Positions 18,924-28,800 of a stretch of 64,000 nucleotides of DNA are shown here, one piece after another (position 1 is the stretch's first letter; each line of letters starts with the position of its first letter). The notes beneath the pieces are model-generated. The model was not told the DNA's origin. It saw nothing but the letters and a program-made list of their open reading frames with translations, and did no database searches. The DNA is taken from the NCBI GenBank assembly GCA_030527205.1, contig JAUNBG010000001.1, positions 124,001 to 188,000 on the forward strand. Reading direction: 5' to 3'. This DNA is from Planctomycetia bacterium. Its GTDB lineage: Bacteria > Planctomycetota > Planctomycetia > Pirellulales > Thermoguttaceae. A program made the position numbers and the translations under genes.

Positions 18924-19025
18924 AAACGCTGTCTATTTAACCGCGGCCGCTATTTCTTGAATTCAACGAAATTCCCGTGAACGGGTATGATCCGGGATTT
19001 CTATGGAATTAAAAATCCGTTGCTT

Positions 19026-19976
19026 TTATTTGGACGCATTCATTTCTGTTTCCATTGCGTTGAGGGTTTCCGCAACATTGGTCAAGAATTCGGTTACATG
19101 TTGACGTTTTTCAAAACCGACAACCATAACGTCTTTTGAAGGAAGTCGAGTTACAAAATCTGTTGATCTCTTGCGTTCGAGCGGATCCTGAATCGCCCCT
19201 TCGCCGAGAACTTTCATAATGATAACGCCTTTGCCGTTTTGATGAGCTGTATTGATCGCTTCAACATTTTCTTCAATCGAACCTTCCATTCGCGTATTCG
19301 CTGTATTCAATCTTGTATGAAGAGCATCGACCCAAGGATGAACAGCGGCCTTTTTTAACGCGGAAAGAGCATGAATCGAAACGCCATGCGCCCGAATTAA
19401 GCCTTTTTCCTTAAGTTTTTCAAGAGGTTCAAATTGATGCGCAAACTTTTTATCCCATTGATCGTCCATCATGCAATGGATTTGAATCAAGTCGATATAA
19501 TCAGTGTCAAGTTCTTTTAAAAATCGTTCAATCAAAACATCGGCGGTTGGACGCTCGTTTTCTGGAAGAGCGCCCGGATGACACCAAATTTTGGAAAAAA
19601 TTGTATAACTGTCGCGCGGTTTACCCGCAAGCGCTTCGCGGCATAAATCATGTGTTCCGTAAAGATCAGCAAGATCGAAGAGACGAATTCCGCTGTCATA
19701 AGCAAAACGAAAGACATCAAGCGCTTCTTTGCGATCCATTCGAGTCATATTACAGGCTCGCATTCCGCCATGAACGCCGGTTCCTAAACCGATACGGGAG
19801 CATTCGATTTGTTCTGTTAAACGAACAATGGCGCAAGGATCGGTTGATAAAGGGGTTTTGGGCTGAATTCTTGTTGGGGATTCATTCGCATTGGAGGAAT
19901 GAACAGGCAACAGTCCGCCTAAAGCTGCGGATCCCGCTCCTGTTATCGTTGTTTCTAAAAATTCCCGACGCTTCAT
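19026..19976 (-). CDS. Tat-exported aldo/keto reductase
   Basis: A 316-residue oxidoreductase. MKRREFLETTITGAGSAALG is a twin-arginine signal, so it folds with its cofactor in the cytoplasm and is exported. The AKR catalytic set is visible: D101 and Y106 in FDLADLYG, K129 in TIFSKIW and H167 in IQIHCMM. The C-terminal cofactor-binding strand is shortened in the usual way of this planctomycete group. The substrate is probably a sugar or derivative. AAGGAGA precedes the ATG strongly. Upstream on the same strand is the ADP-ribosylglycohydrolase gene, separated by about 470 bases holding two repeat elements, so it likely has its own promoter. Confidence 0.88.
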   Translation of the reverse strand: MKRREFLETTITGAGSAALGGLLPVHSSNANESPTRIQPKTPLSTDPCAIVRLTEQIECSRIGLGTGVHGGMRACNMTRMDRKEALDVFRFAYDSGIRLFDLADLYGTHDLCREALAGKPRDSYTIFSKIWCHPGALPENERPTADVLIERFLKELDTDYIDLIQIHCMMDDQWDKKFAHQFEPLEKLKEKGLIRAHGVSIHALSALKKAAVHPWVDALHTRLNTANTRMEGSIEENVEAINTAHQNGKGVIIMKVLGEGAIQDPLERKRSTDFVTRLPSKDVMVVGFEKRQHVTEFLTNVAETLNAMETEMNASK

Positions 19977-20111
19977 TGAAAGAGTCTCCTTAATTTCATT
20001 ATGATTGCGAAAGTTGATCTGATGCCGGGGCTGGCGGCAGATGAGAGGCTAAACCAAAGGATATTACTGTTATTTGAGCTTAAGAACAGAAAAATCTGAA
20101 GTTTTCAACAG

Positions 20112-20165
20112 GGTTGAGTTATCTCTCGCCGAGGCGTTTCAGCGAGATAAATAATAACGAGAACA
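20112..20165. repeat. Family 2 element fragment
   Basis: TTATCTCTCGCCGAGGCG and AGCGAGATAAATAATAACG resemble family 2 end sequences placed back to back. It can fold as a hairpin. It adjoins a family 1 copy. Confidence 0.4.
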
Positions 20166-20177
20166 TTGATCGTTTGA

Positions 20178-20287
20178 AAAAAGTTCTAAAAATCCAGGTT
20201 TTTCAACAAAGGTATTTCGGATAAAATCGTTAAAACCAGAGCTTGCGGACAAGACATCCGCGCTCCGAAGGGGTTTTAGAACTTCTT
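20178..20287 (-). repeat. Family 1 TIR element, copy 4 (inverted), with 4-bp flanking duplication
   Basis: Opposite orientation to copies 1-3. TTGA stands exactly at both sides (20174-20177 and 20288-20291). The internal hairpin (GCGGATGTCTTGTCCGC on the - strand) is intact. Confidence 0.85.
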
Positions 20288-20443
20288 TTGAGTATATCAA
20301 TTCAACAATATTTCCCCAAAATGTCAAAAATCGGGAAAATAATGAAACGAATAATAATGTATTGCTGTTAAGATGAAAGAAAACATCTTAACTTAATCGA
20401 CATTTTAGCATATTTAGATTCTTTGTCTATCAGTCGGATTATT

Positions 20444-22159
20444 TTAGAAGTTCTTGATATTGATTTCAGCCCAATAAGCAGCTTCGCAGAACCAGTCGTT
20501 TGATTTGTTTTCCAGTTCAAGATTGACCGTTTGCCCCGCGAATTCGGAAAGATCGACGTCCAAATGAGCCCAACCTTTCTCATCGTCAAGCGCTTTATTG
20601 ACAATAACGTCTTTTAAAACCTTGTCGTTGACTCGAACGATCAATTGCCAATCGGTATCCGGATGATGCGAAACGACGAGTTCAAGTTTCGATTTTCCTT
20701 TCGGAAGTTCAACCGTTTTAAACAGAACGCAACCGGTTTCATTATCAAAAGGATGCGTCATCAAAACTTTGTCGCGGCCGAGCCAGTTTTCTCGAATGCC
20801 CGGATGCATATCGGGACCGCAAAGTCGAATCGACCAATCGGGAAAAAGTTCATTGACATATTTTCCCATATTCAAAACAGGATCAGTCCAGGTTATCTTT
20901 TTGAGCTCTTCTTCTGTAAATTTGCTTTCTTCGGCGGGCTTGGGATCCCAACTCTGTTCAAGCGGTCCCGGTTCCGGTTTGACAACAGGAATGAAAAAGA
21001 TTTCTTCGCCTTGTTCATTTTTCTCAACAAACCCCTTTGAGTTTTTCAAGGCTTGAAGAGTCAGTTTTTCGCAAACGTCAATTAAAGCGGGAAAATTGTA
21101 AGCCGTATGGCTGAAGATTCGCGTTTCATCCAATTTTTCGGAAAATCGCGCAGGAAGTTTGGAAAAACCGAGCGAAGTAAACAAAACGCCTGCCGCATTC
21201 GACGGATTGCAATCGCTGTCCTGACCGCAACGGGCAGAAATGATAATCGTTTGATCCAAATCGCCCTGACCGTAAAGCATTCCCATTAAAATATAGGCGC
21301 CATTGATTTTTGCATCGATATTGAATGTTCCTGGATCGCATGCAAAGCGACGATAATCGGGATTATGTTGATATTTGGCGTTGATTTTTTCCCAGGTTTT
21401 TTCCCAATCGTTCGGTTCTTCTTCATACCATTTCAGAATATCGCGAACCATTTCCGCATATTGGGAATCGGCGGGAATACTTTCCAAAGCGACTTCGATT
21501 ACTTTTTTCATATCTTTTTCGAAAAACGCTTCCGCATACATTGCGCCGACAAAAATCCCGGCATACATTCCGTCGCCATAATTCATTAATCGACCAAAAA
21601 CGTTGCCCATTTTAATCGCATTATTCGGCATTCCAGGCGAAATCAAACCAGAAAAATCGGCTTCGATCTGATAATCGATGTCGTCCGAATGTTCTGTAAA
21701 CTTTGGATGTCCGCTGTCCGGCGGGGCAATGCCGAGTCGGAGATTGCGACGCCCAAAATAATTCGCGTGAGCCAAGCCGTATTCGCTGTTGGCAAAATCG
21801 ATTCCGGCCTGACGAATGGAAACGTCGAGCCCATGTTCTTCCATGGAACGGAGAAAGGTCATTTCGACATAAAGATCGTCTTGACCAAAAGCGTCATTAA
21901 TCATTTCCGGTTTCCAAAGCGGCATTTTATCCGCCGGCATAATAACGTCCTGATAATGAAATTCGGTTGGAGCGCCCCAACAAACGCCCGCTATCTGACC
22001 AATCCAACCCGCTTTCATTTTGTCGCGATATTCCTTCGCTGAAATCGTTCGATAACTTATGCCGTCCCGAACAACCGTTTGACCGTTCGCAACCGATTCA
22101 AAACATTCCAACGCTAAAAAAGCGGAAACTAATAATATCGTTATAAGGCATTTTTTCAT
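20444..22159 (-). CDS. Secreted ADP-ribosylglycohydrolase-fold protein
   Basis: A 571-residue protein with a signal peptide (to about residue 25). Residues about 40-380 match the ADP-ribosylglycohydrolase family: KAGWIGQIAGVCWGAPTEF, AFGQDDLYVEMTFL and the closing metal motif ISARCGQDSDCNPSNAAGVL. From about 440 a beta-rich domain (ending in FCEAAYWAEINI) resembles a carbohydrate-binding module. Exported members with this architecture are common in planctomycetes and are thought to act on glycosides rather than ADP-ribose; that is an inference. AGGAGA precedes the ATG. Confidence 0.85.
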   Translation of the reverse strand: MKKCLITILLVSAFLALECFESVANGQTVVRDGISYRTISAKEYRDKMKAGWIGQIAGVCWGAPTEFHYQDVIMPADKMPLWKPEMINDAFGQDDLYVEMTFLRSMEEHGLDVSIRQAGIDFANSEYGLAHANYFGRRNLRLGIAPPDSGHPKFTEHSDDIDYQIEADFSGLISPGMPNNAIKMGNVFGRLMNYGDGMYAGIFVGAMYAEAFFEKDMKKVIEVALESIPADSQYAEMVRDILKWYEEEPNDWEKTWEKINAKYQHNPDYRRFACDPGTFNIDAKINGAYILMGMLYGQGDLDQTIIISARCGQDSDCNPSNAAGVLFTSLGFSKLPARFSEKLDETRIFSHTAYNFPALIDVCEKLTLQALKNSKGFVEKNEQGEEIFFIPVVKPEPGPLEQSWDPKPAEESKFTEEELKKITWTDPVLNMGKYVNELFPDWSIRLCGPDMHPGIRENWLGRDKVLMTHPFDNETGCVLFKTVELPKGKSKLELVVSHHPDTDWQLIVRVNDKVLKDVIVNKALDDEKGWAHLDVDLSEFAGQTVNLELENKSNDWFCEAAYWAEINIKNF

Positions 22160-22213
22160 TCGAAATTCTCCTGTAATTTTTTATGTCTGTTTTTATCGAT
22201 CAAAAAGAATTCA

Positions 22214-22319
22214 AGAAAGTTTAAAAACTTGGGAAGCTGGACGCTCGTCCGACGGAATCCGGGTTTTACGACATTTCCCGAATCGAATTTGTGGCAAAAC
22301 CCTGGTTTTAGAACTTCCT
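22214..22319 (+). repeat. Family 1 TIR element, copy 5
   Basis: Ends AGAAAGTTTAAAAA and TTTTAGAACTTCCT with GGACGCTCGTCC inside (the loop of the internal hairpin is shortened). Beyond the ends the inverse repeat extends into TTCA and TGAA. It sits between the lipoprotein and ADP-ribosylglycohydrolase genes, both on the - strand. Confidence 0.7.
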
Positions 22320-22326
22320 TGAAGAA

Positions 22327-22770
22327 TTATTTGGAAGGCCGATCAACTACAATGTCCAGAACCTGATCTTCTTTGGTTACTGTAACTTCAATATCTGTTG
22401 TTTTTCGCGTTGTAAATTTTTTGTCAATAAGAAAAGTCGCATCAGAAAGCATTGTTGACGAGACCATTTTCCCGTCTTGATCTTCATGTTCTTCGGGTTC
22501 GACGTCAACAGCGCCTTGAATATAAACTTTATAGGTTCCTGGCGGAACGCCATTTCCCGCTTTTTCAAATCCCATTTTGAAAGTTCCGTCCGGTTGAATC
22601 GGACCTTTCGCAACATGAGAACCGTCATCCAATATGACGATCCCCTTGGTTAAAGGAGAATGATCATCCGAAAAAGAGACTTTTCCTGTCAAACCTGTAT
22701 TATTCGGACCGCAACCAACAAACGCAACGATTGCGATTGTTAGTAATAGAAAAAGATTTTTGTGTTTCAT
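22327..22770 (-). CDS. Carboxypeptidase-regulatory-like lipoprotein
   Basis: A 147-residue lipoprotein. The signal peptide ends in a lipobox around AFVGC, with Cys near residue 19. The body is a small beta-sandwich: GLTGKVSFSDDHSPLTKGIV, then DGTFKMGFEKAGNGVPPGTY and KVYIQGA, then KTTDIEVTVTKED. Planctomycete genomes often place such a lipoprotein next to a DUF1559 gene, as here, 150 bases downstream of one. The role is unknown. The frame opens with a TTG at 22794, but ATG 22770 gives a normal signal peptide. A truncated relative is at 29300-29644. Confidence 0.82.
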   Translation of the reverse strand: MKHKNLFLLLTIAIVAFVGCGPNNTGLTGKVSFSDDHSPLTKGIVILDDGSHVAKGPIQPDGTFKMGFEKAGNGVPPGTYKVYIQGAVDVEPEEHEDQDGKMVSSTMLSDATFLIDKKFTTRKTTDIEVTVTKEDQVLDIVVDRPSK

Positions 22771-22921
22771 AAATGAATCTCTGAAAAATATCAAAGGAAA
22801 TATTTAAATTAACAGTTTTTTATTGCTTCAAAAGAAACAACAACTTAGTAAAAGCTGCTGTTTCTTTTAAGTATCAAATTTTGTTAATAACTTCTTAACG
22901 AAAAAAACCATAAGAAAAAAA

Positions 22922-23986
22922 TTACGGAAGCGAAATCGCTTCTGCGTCTTTAACGCAGGAAAGTTTGTTCAACAGTTCGGGAGAAGTTGTCAAACTGATT
23001 GCGTGAACAGAACCGTCGCCATAAAGGAAATTAGATGTTCCTGAATGAGCTTCGCCGAACCAGAGTTGCGGTTCCGGATTGTTGGTCGCGTCATAATCTT
23101 CGGCGTAAGTCTGATATTGATAACCATATCGAGCGTCATAAAATGTTCGCGTAATATTTGTGCAACCCCCGCCGCCTGTTCGAACACAGAGATAAGTTCC
23201 TTCGGCCGTCGTTGAACCATCGAAAAATCCGACGTCATAAGTTTTGCAGAAATGTTTTTCGCCCAAAATAATCTGATTCGTCGTTCCATCCTTCCAGTAA
23301 CTGAATGTATCGCGAAGGGACCAATTGCTGATGATTTGGTCGCCATTGACTTGCGTATATTTCCCTTTGCGGAATGGACTGGAAACCCGGATTCCCTGAT
23401 CGGGACCTTCATTCGAATAATTCCAGGGAAGCCAATCTTCTGTCGAGTTACTGGGATCAACAGACACGGGAAGGGCATAATCCATTGTTGGGCCGTCATA
23501 AGGATGATTTCCTGACATTGATGTTACTGACGGCGCTTTTCGACCGCGCGTCGGACAGAAAAAGGTTGTTACAGACCCTAATGAAGAGCGTTGTTCTTCC
23601 GTCAATGGATTCGCCCACCAACAATCGCCGCACGGACAAACATATTCCCCGGTTCGATTCAAATAGGTATCATGCGAGTTTGTAATGAGATCATAAAGAT
23701 TTTGTTGTTCCATATAAGGGAAAATCAACGGGAAAAAACTCATTCGCCAAGGAGAAATACAAACAGGCGGAAGGCCGGATTTGGTATCATGAAAATTATG
23801 AACCGCAAGACCGATTTGTTTCATGTTGTTTGTGCATTGCATTCGACGCGCCGCTTCTCGAGCCGCTTGAACGGCTGGCAAAAGAAGCCCGATTAAAATT
23901 CCAATGATTGCAATGACAACCAGGAGTTCAACGAGAGTGAAGCCCAGATTGCCCCCCCCCCCCAATTTACCAAAATTCTTTTTCAT
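22922..23986 (-). CDS. DUF1559 / H-X9-DG pseudopilin-like protein with 12-G tract after its start
   Basis: The third DUF1559 protein, 354 residues. Prepilin cleavage is expected at [17 protein letters not shown] after a 15-residue leader, and the box [18 protein letters not shown] ends the domain. The leader contains four glycines encoded by a run of 12 consecutive G (C at 23952-23963 on the + strand). Gain or loss of one base there would shift the frame within eight codons of the start. ATG 23986 follows AAAGGA and is chosen over the 53-codon upstream extension. It is probably transcribed with the lipoprotein after it; the GntR-type gene lies upstream. Confidence 0.9.
   Translation of the reverse strand: MKKNFGKLGGGGNLGFTLVELLVVIAIIGILIGLLLPAVQAAREAARRMQCTNNMKQIGLAVHNFHDTKSGLPPVCISPWRMSFFPLIFPYMEQQNLYDLITNSHDTYLNRTGEYVCPCGDCWWANPLTEEQRSSLGSVTTFFCPTRGRKAPSVTSMSGNHPYDGPTMDYALPVSVDPSNSTEDWLPWNYSNEGPDQGIRVSSPFRKGKYTQVNGDQIISNWSLRDTFSYWKDGTTNQIILGEKHFCKTYDVGFFDGSTTAEGTYLCVRTGGGGCTNITRTFYDARYGYQYQTYAEDYDATNNPEPQLWFGEAHSGTSNFLYGDGSVHAISLTTSPELLNKLSCVKDAEAISLP
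23952..23963 (-). repeat. 12-base homopolymer (poly-G in the coding strand)
   Basis: Twelve identical bases in a row, GGGGGGGGGGGG on the coding strand, inside codons 8-12 of the DUF1559 gene. Such runs slip during replication. In this AT-leaning sequence no other G or C run of this length was seen. Confidence 0.9.
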
Positions 23987-24196
23987 TCTTTTTCCTTTCG
24001 GATAGAGCAATATAAAATGTAATGGTCTTCGTATAAGGAATTTGCTGCTCAAGCCCTTTCTGTCCTTATAGGAAGTAACGAAAAATGAGCATTTTTCGAA
24101 ATATTCCGAATCGTTTTGCGATCTTTTCTTTTCGAGTCGCATTTTGGGAAATTTCGAATCAATTTCATCAAAAACATAAAACGATGAACAATTTGA

Positions 24197-25297
24197 TCAA
24201 ACCAAATCCGTTGAACGCCGGGGAATCAACGTTGCGGAAAACGAAATCTGTTTCGGTTCGCCTGTTTCTCCCTGAAGTCGTCGAATCATTCGTTCGACAG
24301 CTTGAGCGCCGATTTTGGGACAAGGTTGTCTTAACGTTGACAAAGGAATTGTCAGATAATTTGAATATTTAACGTCATCCAAACCGATTACTTTCAATTT
24401 TTGGGGGACGCAAACGTTTAATTTTTGAAAATTGTTTAAAAGTTCAATGGCAATCGGATCATGAAAACAAGCAATGCCGTCGGGGTTATGGGTCAGGATT
24501 GTTTTGGCAAATTCAATGTCTGTTGCCGTTCCGATTTGATGCCATTCTTTTTCGAAAGAAATTCCTGCCATTTCCAGAGCGTAACGATAACCGGCATATC
24601 GTCCTGACATTGTTCCAACGGTTCCGTGACGCGACGCATAAATAATTCGACGACAACCGCGTTCGATTAAATGTTGCGTTTGAATGAATCCCGCCTCATA
24701 ATTGTCGATGCCGATCAGGTCAAATTGACTTCGAATCGGAAAAGGAACAATATCGCGATCCATTAGAACAACGGTTATTCCTGCGCTGGACAAGGTTTCG
24801 GTTATTATGCTGTTCATGTCGAGCTTATTATGGCCGGGAAGCTGACAAGGAGCGAAAAAAACGCCGGAAACCCCCATATCGATATAACGTTGACAAAGTT
24901 CAATGGCGCATTTTTCATTGGTTACAATACTCGAATAATCTGTTCCCCAAAGCAGAGAAAGTTCGTTGTTGTAACAGTTCGAGGCAATGCTTGAACAAAT
25001 ATATTCGAAAAACTCAACGTCATTGACATCGGCAACGATCATTGAAACCAGTTTGTTGCTTTTTTTGTCATTCAAACGAACATAAGAACCGGAGCCTGGG
25101 CGACGATCAATCAATCCTTTCAGTTTGAGTTCCTGCATCGCTTTAACAACGGTTGTTCTCGAGGCGCCAAATCGAACCATTAATTGACCGTCTGACGGAA
25201 GTTTTTCCAAATTTCCGAATTTACCGGTATGAATTCCCTCTGAAATAAAATCATATATTTGTTTGTATACAGGTTTGTTTTTAGTATGTGTGTACAT
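24197..25297 (-). CDS. GntR-type DNA-binding regulator with LacI-type sugar-sensing domain
   Basis: A 366-residue transcription factor. Residues 1-70 are a GntR winged helix (PVYKQIYDFISEGIHTGKF, LPSDGQLMVRFGASRTTV, GLIDRRPGSGSYV). From about 80 comes a LacI/periplasmic-binding-like sensor: VSMIVADVNDVEFF, IGIDNYEAGFIQTQHLIERG, IACFHDPIAIELL and the dimer end STLRQPCPKIGAQAVERMI. This is the AraR-like domain order, usually answering to sugars. It probably controls the DUF1559/lipoprotein/glycohydrolase unit downstream or the sugar operon upstream (inference). A candidate operator lies 41-60 bases upstream of its start. Confidence 0.88.
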   Translation of the reverse strand: MYTHTKNKPVYKQIYDFISEGIHTGKFGNLEKLPSDGQLMVRFGASRTTVVKAMQELKLKGLIDRRPGSGSYVRLNDKKSNKLVSMIVADVNDVEFFEYICSSIASNCYNNELSLLWGTDYSSIVTNEKCAIELCQRYIDMGVSGVFFAPCQLPGHNKLDMNSIITETLSSAGITVVLMDRDIVPFPIRSQFDLIGIDNYEAGFIQTQHLIERGCRRIIYASRHGTVGTMSGRYAGYRYALEMAGISFEKEWHQIGTATDIEFAKTILTHNPDGIACFHDPIAIELLNNFQKLNVCVPQKLKVIGLDDVKYSNYLTIPLSTLRQPCPKIGAQAVERMIRRLQGETGEPKQISFSATLIPRRSTDLV

Positions 25298-25337
25298 GTT
25301 CCGATCAATGTATTTATGTCAGTTCGTTATGATTTGA

Positions 25338-25357
25338 TTGAATTGAATACAATTCAA
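25338..25357. promoter_or_regulatory. Candidate operator and promoter of the GntR-type regulator
   Basis: TTGAATTG-AATA-CAATTCAA is a perfect 8-bp inverted repeat with a 4-base spacer. On the - strand a TTGACA (25375-25380) stands 17 bases from TTGAAT (25352-25357), which would place the -10 inside the palindrome, fitting self-repression. I did not find the palindrome elsewhere in the window. Confidence 0.5.
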
Positions 25358-25678
25358 CAAAAAAAGAAAAGGAATGTCAATATAATTTGAGACGCAAACA
25401 AAATAACGAGAGAAAAGATTGCCAAAAACTTAATTTCTTTGAAAAAAGGTTGACTTTTTGGTCTTCTGAATGTTTTCATCTTAACGAAATCATTTTTAAA
25501 AGTCAATACTTTTAAAGAAAAATATCAAGTTTTATTGAAAAACCTGCATTGTCATTTAAAAGATAGAATAATTGATGTATGGGCAAAATAAGCAAGATAG
25601 AAATGATAGAAAATATAAAAGAAATGGATAATTCAGGCTTTTGTCATTACCTGTTGATATGACAGGCGAATCAATAAA

Positions 25679-25788
25679 AGAAGGTTCTAAAAAAACGTTG
25701 GGAACGCCAATGTCTCGTTCGCATGAAGAGATTTTTAAGACGTTTACGAATGGCATTTATTGAAAAAAACTGGTTTTGAGAAATTCCT
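25679..25788 (+). repeat. Family 1 TIR element, copy 6
   Basis: A diverged copy: AGAAGGTTCTAAAAA at the left, TTTTGAGAAATTCCT at the right, core GGGAACGCCAATGTCTCGTT. The flanks show no duplication. It lies upstream of the GntR gene and just beyond the HzsA-like gene's terminator. Confidence 0.65.
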
Positions 25789-25817
25789 GACACAACTTTT
25801 CGGCCATAATTTGTTCA

Positions 25818-25857
25818 TAATAAAAGGGGGGCTGTCAGGGACGCCCCCTTATTATTC
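25818..25857 (-). terminator. Rho-independent terminator of the HzsA-like gene
   Basis: On the - strand a stem of GGGGGC with GCCCCC, extended by flanking A/T pairs (AATAATAA with TTTTATTAT), closes an 11-base loop and runs into a T-rich tail. It begins about 30 bases after the stop of the HzsA-like gene. Confidence 0.8.
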
Positions 25858-25887
25858 GCGTCATCCAGCTATTATGGCAGACAGTTA

Positions 25888-28800
25888 TTATTGTGGCAGA
25901 CAGACCTCGAACGGAAGCTGGTTGTCCTTGTCCAGCAGATGTTCTCCCCGAGCCGCGGCGCTTTGCATAAGTCGGGCGCGTTTCTGAAAAACCTTGTATT
26001 TTTCTTCCCTTTTGATTTCAATCGGATTTGTGAGCTTCCAGCCGGGCATATCTTCTCGAGGGGCTTGCTTAAGGCGTTCGGCTCCCAATTGAATGAGGGC
26101 CAGAGCCGTCTTGTATTCTTCCGATTTCTGCAATTCTTCGGTATTCCATTTTCCCAGACAGGGACTTCGTTCGGGACGGGTAAAAGACATGTTCAGCTCC
26201 AACGGTTTTTCGACAAAGTTGCCTTGAACCATTTGCCCTGTTTCCTCCGAATAGCCGGTCAACTCCGTCAGCTGCTTTGTTTCTTCAAACGTCAGGGGCG
26301 AACGGCCAAAGGGGTTATTCGGGAAACTGGTCGAAAAATCGGGATAATAAGGCGCATTCAGGTCAATCCAGGCGGCCGTCATTTCCCGAGCGGACTGGTC
26401 AACCTGACCAATCCCCAGTTTATCGCGTGCCTGATCAATGGGGCCGCCCTGATCATGACCGTTTTTCATTATATCCAGAAGTTTACTATTTCGTGCCCCC
26501 CAAACCAACGGCTTCAACTTCTCCGCACAGGCACTCCCAATGGCATGAACCAGTTTTTTCCGGCGAATTTCCCAATAAGAACAATTAAAGATCGGATTCA
26601 AGTCGCCGCAAAGAACAACTTTTTCCGCCGCCTGACGCTCTAATGGGGGCGAATCTTCGCTCGGCCAGTCATGACAGACAACGCAATAGCGATCGAGAAT
26701 CGGTTGGATTTCCGCGGTATACGAAAACAGGAACGGCTCGCGATCGAATTCCAATTGCATTTCCTGAGGAGCTTTCAGCATGGCCTGAGTGACCTGAGTC
26801 GAGACAGGGGTTTCCAGGCGGTCTTCGTGACAGCCGTAACATCCGTTCGTTTCTCCGGGGCGGACAATAACCCCGCTTCGCATCGATTGAATCATTTCCT
26901 TATTTTCGTCAAGAAGTTGAAAATAAACGAAGCGATCCGAAGGAAGCGTAAAATAGACACTGCCATCCTCTTCAATGGGGACAATTCCGAGAATTCGTTT
27001 ATTACCGAAATCGTCCCAATTCATGGCCGGAGCCTGTTGGGCTCCCAATGCGTTCACTCCCCACCAAGACGGGTATGTCCAGAAGCGTTTTTCTGGCGAT
27101 TCAATAATACGAAGATATTTCGCCATTCCGTGTGGGACGTCTGCCATACCAAAACCTTCGTTCACATCGGTTACATAAAAACTGCCGGTCTCTTTCGTTA
27201 AATCGACCCGATCGATAATAATCGGCGGTTTTTCCGTTGTCATAAGCGGCATGGGATCGAAACAGCCGATCGGATCCGTATGCAACAAATGCATTTTCCC
27301 GTCCATGGTCAGAAGCCATATTCCGGTCGTTCCGGGCTGATCTGTTTCTCCGTCTCCGGAGGGAAGCTGTGTCTCTTTGGGAATCGTTCCGGCGGCGAGA
27401 AAATGATCTTCATCCAATGGATACGGGTCTTCAAAAAATTGATGGAGATTGATTAAATTATCGTAACTGCTGCCGGTATAAGTTCCGATCAAATCCCAGG
27501 CTTCCTGCGGCCAGACCTGAACGACTGGTTCTTTTCCGTCGAGCCCCCGCTGGCGGTCAATAACGCCAATGGCTCCCCAGGGAGAAATATGACAGGCGGT
27601 CATTGTGCAGACAAATTCGCTGCTTGAGCTCGGAAGAACATGTGGATCGACCGTTGCCGCTGGAGATTCCGTATTGTTTCCCCAAAACAGGGCGTGATTC
27701 GTACCGTCTGGATTAACCGTCCAAACGCCTTCGGCATCGCTGAAATTTCGATCGACATATTCCCAGCGATAATACAAAATCCGGCCATCGGGCAATAACG
27801 ACGAATGCCCTTCATAAAGTGTTGAATGACCGATTTGGAGAATATTGGAACCGTCGCCGTTCATGGTATGCAGGTTCATCATAATGTGACGATTGCACAT
27901 GCAGTATTTGGGTTCCCGGGACGAAGAGAAAACGATTCGTCCGTCCGGTAAATATTGCGGGTCAATATCGGACAAGCCGGGTCCGTAGGTTAATTGCGTT
28001 AAATCCTCGCGTTTTAACGGCCCTGTCGAGGAATCGTATTTTGATAAATCCAGTTCATAAATATGAAAATCGTCATTGATATCCCAACGGAGGGAAACGA
28101 GAATTCGCTGACCATCGAAATGAATACAGGGATCGCGCACAATTCCTTTGGGAACGTCAAGGAGCAGATTTACTTTTCCGGTTTTCGGATACCAAAGTTT
28201 CAGCGATGATCCGGACTGCGGAATAAGATGCGTGCAAATATCGTCGGTCTGATAGGTCGTTTCCGTGTTATGATGTTCGTAGGGATACTGCGGGCGGCTT
28301 ACGTAAAGAATCGGATATTCACTGACAACAGGTTCCGCAAGAATAATGTCCCGCGCCAGTGTTGCGGTCTGGTTCCGCAGCGCCTTGCACTGATTCCGCC
28401 GTTCGGTCATTGTCGCGCTGTTCTCATGACGAAGACGGTTGCATTCCGCGATCAGGTTCTCGATTCGTTGCGACATTTTCGGCGATTCATCAAGCTGGGA
28501 GAGCATTTCCCGACTCGACTGAAGCGACTGAATCAGACTTTCCAGTTCGTTATTTAAAATATCGGTAAAAACAAAACGACGGCGACGTTCCGTCATTTCG
28601 TCGTCCACAGTTCCGACTCCTTTAAAATCATCGGCGTGAAGATAACTCCAGGAACCGGTCCCGCGATCGACAAAACGAAACAGAAGCGGCTTGCCGGAAT
28701 AAGGGGACATGTCAAGCGTCACGAGGTCCATGGTCTGTTCATTTTTTCCTCGAAACTGCTGAAGTTCGGTAATGTCGCCATTTTCCTGAACTTCGCAAAG

